DNA from: Flavobacteriales bacterium
GTDB taxonomy: Bacteria > Bacteroidota > Bacteroidia > Flavobacteriales_F > PHOS-HE28
NCBI GenBank assembly: GCA_020635655.1
Contig: JACJZI010000013.1
Location: 1 to 64,000 of the forward strand
Direction: 5' to 3'
DNA length: 64,000 bases
Shown here: piece by piece, positions 59,451-64,000 of the stretch
Layout of the letters: each line of letters opens with the position of its first letter
Numbering within the stretch: position 1 is the first letter of the stretch
Made by a program: the position numbers and the translations under genes
Notes under the pieces: model-generated
Database searches by the model: none
Told to the model about the DNA's origin: nothing
The model's input: only the letters and a program-made list of their open reading frames with translations

Positions 59451-59669
59451 GTGACCTCAAGCGATACGGCCATGCGAAATGGAAAAAGAACATACCCGCT
59501 CCCCATCATACTTGGTGGCTTGGTGATGGGGGCATCCTGGGTGCTGCACCGCTACTTCGCCACTTCGGACCTCATTGATGGCCTGCTCAAGGGGGTGGGC
59601 GTGGGTCTGATGATCGGCAGCCTGGTGCTCATGTCCCGGAAGCGGAAGTGCATCACGGAGGAAGCTTAA
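59451..59669 (+). CDS. Small membrane protein of unknown function
   Basis: The protein has 72 residues from a GTG, or 65 from the ATG at 59472. Two hydrophobic helices lie at about 18-33 and 43-62 (ILGGLVMGASWVLHRYF and GLLKGVGVGLMIGSLVLM), with a basic end RKRKC. A TACATTGG at 59431 may be a promoter. No family is recognised. Small two-helix proteins of this type are common and often poorly conserved, so confidence is moderate. Confidence 0.5.
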   Translation: MTSSDTAMRNGKRTYPLPIILGGLVMGASWVLHRYFATSDLIDGLLKGVGVGLMIGSLVLMSRKRKCITEEA

Positions 59670-59762
59670 CGGAAATATGCGGGCCCGCCGCCGGTATCGT
59701 TCTCCGTGTCCGTTCCCTTGTCCGCTTGAAATTCCCCGACGATCGCTCCTCGGACCTGCGCC

Positions 59763-61946
59763 CTAGTTGGCCACCTCGCTCAGGAACCTGATCCGCATCA
59801 ACCGGACCTCCTCCTCGCTCACGTCGCCGTTGAACTCATCCACGGCCGCATCGATCGAATCGGTCTCGGCCTCACGGAAGTAGTCCATGATCTCGTCCTG
59901 CAGGTCACCGTCGAGCACCTCGTCCACGTGGTAGCTGATGTCGAGCTTCGTGCCGCTCATCACAATGCTCTCCAGTTCGTGCAGCAACTGCACCAACGTG
60001 AGCCCCTTGGCGCGTGCAATGGAGTCGAGCGGTAGTTTCCGATCGATGTTCTGGATGATCTGGACCTTCGATCCGCTCTTGTTCACCACGGACCGCACGA
60101 CCACCTCCTCGGTGCGTTCGATCTCGTTCTCATCCACGTATCGGGCGATCATGTCGGCGAACGGCTTGCCATACTTCTGGGCCTTGCCCGGTCCCACTCC
60201 CGTAATGTGCGTCAACTCCTCGACCGTGACCGGATAGCGGATGGTCATCTCCTCCAGGCTGGGGTCCTGGAAGAGCACATAGGGCGCCAGTTTGAATTTG
60301 CGCGCCTGTTGTTGTCGCAGGTCCTTCAACATGGCCATCAGCTTTTCATCAGCGGCCCCGCCGCGTGAAGGCCCGCCCTCGTCACCACCTTCGTCGAATT
60401 CGCTGAAGTCGCGCTCCTTCAGGAAGGGAACGGCATGCGGCTTCTTCATGAACTTCCGTCCCTTCTCCGTGATCGTCAGGATGCCGTAGGTCTCGATGTC
60501 CTTCTCCAGGTAGCCGTCCACGATGGCCTGGCGTACGATCCCCTGCCAGTAGCGTGCGTCGTGGTCATTGCCTTTACCGTAGCTCTCGAGCTGTCCGCCC
60601 TTGTAGGTCTTCATTTCGCTGCTTTCCGTGCCGGTCAGCAGGTCGCAGAGGAACTTGGCCCGGTGCCGCTCCTTGCTCTCCTGCACGGCGTCGAGCAGCA
60701 TTTCCAATGACTCCCTGGCGTCGAAGCTCTCCTTGGGGTACAGACAGTTGTCGCAGGCCCCGCAGTTGTCGCCCTCCAGTTCTTCTCCGAAGTAATGCAG
60801 CAGGAACCTGCGGCGGCACATGCTCGTCTCGGCGTAGCTCACGGTCTCCTGCAGAAGCTGCTTGCCGATCTCCTGCTCGGCCACCGGCTTGCCCTGGAGG
60901 AACTTCTCCAGCTTTTCGATGTCCTTGTAGCTGTAGAACGCCACGCATCGGCCTTCACCACCGTCCCGCCCAGCACGGCCGGTCTCCTGGTAGTAGCTCT
61001 CCAGGCTCTTGGGGATGTCGTGGTGGATCACAAAACGCACGTCCGGTTTGTCGATCCCCATTCCGAAGGCGATCGTGGCCACGATCACATCGACGTTCTC
61101 CATGAGGAACTGGTCCTGGTGGTCCGCACGCTGGGCGGCATCCATGCCGGCATGGTAGGGCAGCGCCTTGATGCCGTTCACCTTCAGCGTTTCGGCGATC
61201 TCCTCGACCTTCTTCCGGCTAAGGCAATAGATGATGCCGGAGCGGCCTTCGTACTGCTTCACGAAGCGGATGATCTCCCGGGCCACCTGCACCTTGGGCC
61301 GCACCTCGTAGTACAGGTTGGGCCGGTTGAAGGAGGCTTTGAACACGCGCGCCTTGGGGATGTCCAGGTTCTTCAGGATGTCCTCCTGCACCTTTTCGGT
61401 GGCCGTGGCCGTCAGCGCGATCACCGGCACGCGTTTGATCTCGTCGAAGATGGTGCGCAGGCGGCGGTACTCGGGCCGGAAGTCATGGCCCCATTCGCTG
61501 ATGCAATGTGCTTCGTCAATGGCGAAGAAGCTGATGTGGATGTCGGTCAGGAACTCGATGTTCTCCCTCTTGGTGAGGGATTCCGGGGCCACATAGAGGA
61601 GCTTGGTCCGGCCATCCTTGATATCCTTCTTCACACGAAGGGCTTCGTTCCGGGATAGTGAGCTGTTCAGGAAATGGGCGACCCCGCTGTCGGTGCTGAA
61701 GCTGCGCAGGGCGTCCACCTGGTTCTTCATCAGGGCGATGAGGGGCGATACTACGATGGCGGTGCCTTCGCTCATCAGGGCGGGCAGTTGATAACAGAGG
61801 CTCTTGCCACCGCCGGTGGGCATGATCACGAAAGTGTCGTGGCCGTCCAGTATGCTCTGGATGATGGCCTCTTGTTCCCCCTTGAAGGTGCTGAATCCGA
61901 AGAACTGTTCCAGCGCGTCGCGCGCCGAGAGAGCTAGGTCGTTCAT
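59763..61946 (-). CDS. recQ: ATP-dependent DNA helicase RecQ
   Basis: RecQ unwinds DNA in recombination and repair. The protein has 727 residues. The helicase core has TGGGKSLCYQLPALM (motif I), IDEAHCISEWGHDFRPEYRRL in parts (motif II), and QETGRAGRDG (motif VI). The RQC zinc domain has the cysteines in MCRRRFLLHYFGEE and CGACDNC. An HRDC domain lies at about 515-590 (LKDLRQQQARKFKLAPYVLF), followed by a long C-terminal tail. A TACTTTTA lies 40 bases upstream. It diverges from tatC. Confidence 0.97.
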   Translation of the reverse strand: MNDLALSARDALEQFFGFSTFKGEQEAIIQSILDGHDTFVIMPTGGGKSLCYQLPALMSEGTAIVVSPLIALMKNQVDALRSFSTDSGVAHFLNSSLSRNEALRVKKDIKDGRTKLLYVAPESLTKRENIEFLTDIHISFFAIDEAHCISEWGHDFRPEYRRLRTIFDEIKRVPVIALTATATEKVQEDILKNLDIPKARVFKASFNRPNLYYEVRPKVQVAREIIRFVKQYEGRSGIIYCLSRKKVEEIAETLKVNGIKALPYHAGMDAAQRADHQDQFLMENVDVIVATIAFGMGIDKPDVRFVIHHDIPKSLESYYQETGRAGRDGGEGRCVAFYSYKDIEKLEKFLQGKPVAEQEIGKQLLQETVSYAETSMCRRRFLLHYFGEELEGDNCGACDNCLYPKESFDARESLEMLLDAVQESKERHRAKFLCDLLTGTESSEMKTYKGGQLESYGKGNDHDARYWQGIVRQAIVDGYLEKDIETYGILTITEKGRKFMKKPHAVPFLKERDFSEFDEGGDEGGPSRGGAADEKLMAMLKDLRQQQARKFKLAPYVLFQDPSLEEMTIRYPVTVEELTHITGVGPGKAQKYGKPFADMIARYVDENEIERTEEVVVRSVVNKSGSKVQIIQNIDRKLPLDSIARAKGLTLVQLLHELESIVMSGTKLDISYHVDEVLDGDLQDEIMDYFREAETDSIDAAVDEFNGDVSEEEVRLMRIRFLSEVAN

Positions 61947-61986
61947 GTATGACTGGGTGCGAACGGATCGGTTCCGGTCGTGTTCT

Positions 61987-61994
61987 TAAAAGTA
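61987..61994 (-). promoter_or_regulatory. -7-like element (TACTTTTA) of recQ
   Basis: The minus-strand TACTTTTA lies 40 bases before the recQ ATG and differs from TAnnTTTG at the last base. Confidence 0.45.
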
Positions 61995-62114
61995 CGGCGC
62001 GCTAACGGATCATTGCGCCGCCTTTCCCAAAAGATCGTTAACGCGATCGATGAAGGAATGTTCCCGCCCGTTGGACCTTGCGATCGCACCGCAGGAAGCG
62101 CCGTGGGGGGCGGC

Positions 62115-62122
62115 TATCTTTG
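62115..62122 (+). promoter_or_regulatory. -7 element (TATCTTTG) of tatC
   Basis: TATCTTTGGCGC lies 19 bases before the tatC ATG at 62142. Confidence 0.75.
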
Positions 62123-62141
62123 GCGCTTCCCGGTTGCACGT

Positions 62142-62990
62142 ATGGCGGCGGAGGCGGGTCACAAAGAAATGACGTTCCTGGAGCACCTGGAGGAGCTCCG
62201 TTGGACGCTGGTCCGATCGGCCGTGGCCATCGTGATCGGCATGGTGGCGGCCTTTGTCGGCAAGGAGTTCGTGTTCGACAAGGTGGTCCTTGCCGCCCGC
62301 AGCCCGGATTTCATCACCTATCGGGCGCTGTGCTGGCTCTCCCGGCGATCGGGCCTGGGTGAAGGGCTCTGCATCCATGATCTGGGTTTCGATCTTCAGA
62401 ACATCACCATGTCGGGCCAGTTCATCACGCACCTGATGGTGTCCTTTGTGGCAGGCCTGATCATCGCCTCACCATACGTGTTCTGGGAGATCTGGCGGTT
62501 CATCGCGCCCGGTCTGCAGGTGACGGAGCGCCGCATTGGGCGCTACGCGGTCGGCTTCGCTTCGCTTCTTTTCCTGGCAGGTGCCGCCTTCGGCTATTAT
62601 GTGATGGCCCCCATGAGCATCCAGTTCCTGGGGGGCTATCAGGTCAGCGCTTCGGTGCGCAACATGATCTCACTGGACAGCTACATCTCCACGGTGACCT
62701 CCATCCCATTGTGGAGCGGACTGGTGTTCGAGCTTCCCCTGATCGTATACGTACTGGCCCGGCTCGGGCTCGTGGGGCCGGACATGTTGCGGGCCTACCG
62801 CCGCCATGCCTACGTGGGCATCCTGGTCGTGGCGGCCATCATCACACCCCCTGATGTCACGAGCCAGGTCCTCGTGTCATTGCCGCTGATCGCGCTCTAC
62901 GAGGGGGGGATCATGCTGGCCGCTCGGGAGGAAAGGAAGTATCTGCGTCGGACCGGTCAAACCCCGGAGGAGAGCCGGTCCGGGAAGTGA
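62142..62990 (+). CDS. tatC: Sec-independent protein translocase TatC
   Basis: TatC is the receptor of the twin-arginine export system. The protein has 282 residues and six membrane helices. It begins with the conserved EMTFLEHLEELRWTLVRSA and has the glutamate-containing FWEIWRFIAPGL between helices, then ITPPDVTSQVLVSLPLIALYEGG. The start at 62142 is set by the promoter; the frame is open upstream. Its stop shares one base with the next ATG. tatA is not in the window. Confidence 0.97.
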   Translation: MAAEAGHKEMTFLEHLEELRWTLVRSAVAIVIGMVAAFVGKEFVFDKVVLAARSPDFITYRALCWLSRRSGLGEGLCIHDLGFDLQNITMSGQFITHLMVSFVAGLIIASPYVFWEIWRFIAPGLQVTERRIGRYAVGFASLLFLAGAAFGYYVMAPMSIQFLGGYQVSASVRNMISLDSYISTVTSIPLWSGLVFELPLIVYVLARLGLVGPDMLRAYRRHAYVGILVVAAIITPPDVTSQVLVSLPLIALYEGGIMLAAREERKYLRRTGQTPEESRSGK

Positions 62991-64000
62991 TGAAAGGCGC
63001 GAGGCTCTTGTTCTGGCGCCTCCTGCCCACCGTCCTGGGCCTGGTCGGAGCGGTCCCGCTCGATGCCCAGACCACCGTGGTGGAGGGCAAAGTGACCGAT
63101 GCGAGGACCGGTGAGACCCTGCCCTTCGTGAACATCGCCTTCGTCAACAGCCGTGTCGGCACCATCAGTGACATCGACGGGAACTACCGCCTGGAGTCCT
63201 ACTACGCGACCGACAGTGTCCGTGCTTCCTTCGTCGGGTATGAGCCGACCACCGTGTGGGTGAAGAAGGACCGGGACCAGCATATCGATCTGATGCTCCA
63301 GCCCCGCAGCACGCAGCTGCAGGAGGTGGTGATCAAACCCCAGGAGCGCAACCCGGCCTTCGAGATCCTGGACCGTCTGGTCGCCAACAAACCGGCGAAC
63401 AACCGCGAGAAGCTAACCTCCTATTCCTACGATGCCTACAACAAGGTGGAGTTCGACCTGAACAACGTGCCCGAGAAATGGACCACGGGCAAGCTCTTCC
63501 GGCCTTTCGCCTTCGTTTTCGATTACATCGACAGCACGGACGAAAAGCCCTACCTGCCCATCTTCATCACCGAGACCCTGTCGGACGTGTACTACCGCCA
63601 GGAACCGAAGACGACCCGTGAGTACATCCGCGCCACCAAGGTGAGTGGCATCGAGAACGAGAGCATCAGCCAGCTCATGGGCGACATGTACCAGAACGTC
63701 AACATCTATGACAACATCCTGGTCATCTTCAACAAGAACTTCATCAGTCCGATCGCCGATGGCGGGCGATCCTACTACGATTATTATCTGACGGACAGTT
63801 CGTGGGTGGACAGGCACTGGTGCTACCGGATGGAGTTCAAGCCAAAACGGAAGCAGGAGCTGACCTTCGATGGGTACATGTTGATCGCGGACACGAGCTA
63901 TGCCGTCAAGTACATCACCGCACAGATCGCCTTGGGGGCCAACGTCAACTATGTGCACGGTTTCCGGGTGGAGCAGGAATACGACCAGGTCGAGGACGAG
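62990..64000 (+). CDS. DUF5686/carboxypeptidase-regulatory protein, N-terminal part
   Basis: The first 337 codons are visible and the gene runs off the right edge. A signal peptide (about 1-27, ending LDAQ) precedes a CarboxypepD_reg-like beta-sandwich (residues 30-105) with EGKVTDARTGETLPFVNIAF and the LQEVVIKP end typical before an outer-membrane domain. The following region (IDSTDEKPYLPIFITETLSD, and SWVDRHWCYRMEFKPKRKQ) matches the DUF5686 pattern of Bacteroidota outer-membrane proteins. Its ATG overlaps the tatC stop by one base (TGATG), so it is translationally coupled. Function is unknown. Confidence 0.85.
   Translation, partial: MKGARLLFWRLLPTVLGLVGAVPLDAQTTVVEGKVTDARTGETLPFVNIAFVNSRVGTISDIDGNYRLESYYATDSVRASFVGYEPTTVWVKKDRDQHIDLMLQPRSTQLQEVVIKPQERNPAFEILDRLVANKPANNREKLTSYSYDAYNKVEFDLNNVPEKWTTGKLFRPFAFVFDYIDSTDEKPYLPIFITETLSDVYYRQEPKTTREYIRATKVSGIENESISQLMGDMYQNVNIYDNILVIFNKNFISPIADGGRSYYDYYLTDSSWVDRHWCYRMEFKPKRKQELTFDGYMLIADTSYAVKYITAQIALGANVNYVHGFRVEQEYDQVEDE

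Overview
This window is a chromosomal stretch of a GC-rich member of the Bacteroidota, most likely a Flavobacteriales-type lineage. The evidence is the gliding/type IX secretion set (the end of gldL, then gldM and gldN; elsewhere gldD and gldE), five secreted proteins with C-terminal T9SS sorting domains, a DUF5686-type carboxypeptidase-regulatory protein, and promoters with the Bacteroidota -7 element TAnnTTTG in place of E. coli-type boxes. Coding density is very high. No gap without a gene exceeds about 225 bp, and the larger gaps hold promoters and terminator hairpins. I saw no rRNA, insertion sequence, prophage or CRISPR array.

Layout. 1-4791: gldL (end)-gldM-gldN, a terminator, and an ABC-F ATPase. 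4831-7301: initiator tRNA with its own promoter and terminator, the ribosome-assembly GTPases era and der, and a truncated DUF1801 remnant. 7331-13748: a trans-sulfuration PLP enzyme, an ArnT/PMT-type and a family 2 glycosyltransferase, a DMT exporter, a metal-binding lipoprotein and heme A synthase. 13702-19841: the cluster gldD-gldE-ssb-mutY (leftward) facing HU, a TPR protein, a 31-residue basic protein resembling mS38/bS22, and RNase G. 19972-23917: prfB (no frameshift site), fumC, and a persulfide dioxygenase-rhodanese fusion with a TauE-type exporter. 24800-31877: a tightly coupled leftward run with a symporter, acetyltransferase, amidohydrolase, two racemases, a membrane protein and RNase D. 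32047-35649: ManC, a SprT-like protein and a small lipoprotein, diverging from an MlaE/MlaF pair. 35693-45518: five tandem paralogous T9SS-exported proteins. 45722-52859: glycine decarboxylase, an unknown membrane-associated protein, a UbiA-like protein, and kynU-kmo. 52945-64000: a barrel-like protein, an MBL hydrolase, a 1091-residue pseudopeptidase/propeller/barrel protein, a half-size TSUP permease coupled to an M20 amidohydrolase, RecQ, TatC and the start of a DUF5686 protein.

How the genes work together. The gld genes make the T9SS motor and its accessory factors, and the five-gene array looks like cargo for that system. Much of the rest is housekeeping translation, ribosome maturation and DNA repair (era, der, prfB, rng, ABC-F, tRNA-fMet, ssb, mutY, recQ). 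Many transcription units begin with TAnnTTTG a few bases before the start codon, so short or nearly absent 5' leaders seem to be the rule. Inside operons, genes are joined by 1- or 4-base ATGA, GTGA or TGATG overlaps. Positions of start codons other than those fixed by overlaps or promoters are inferences.
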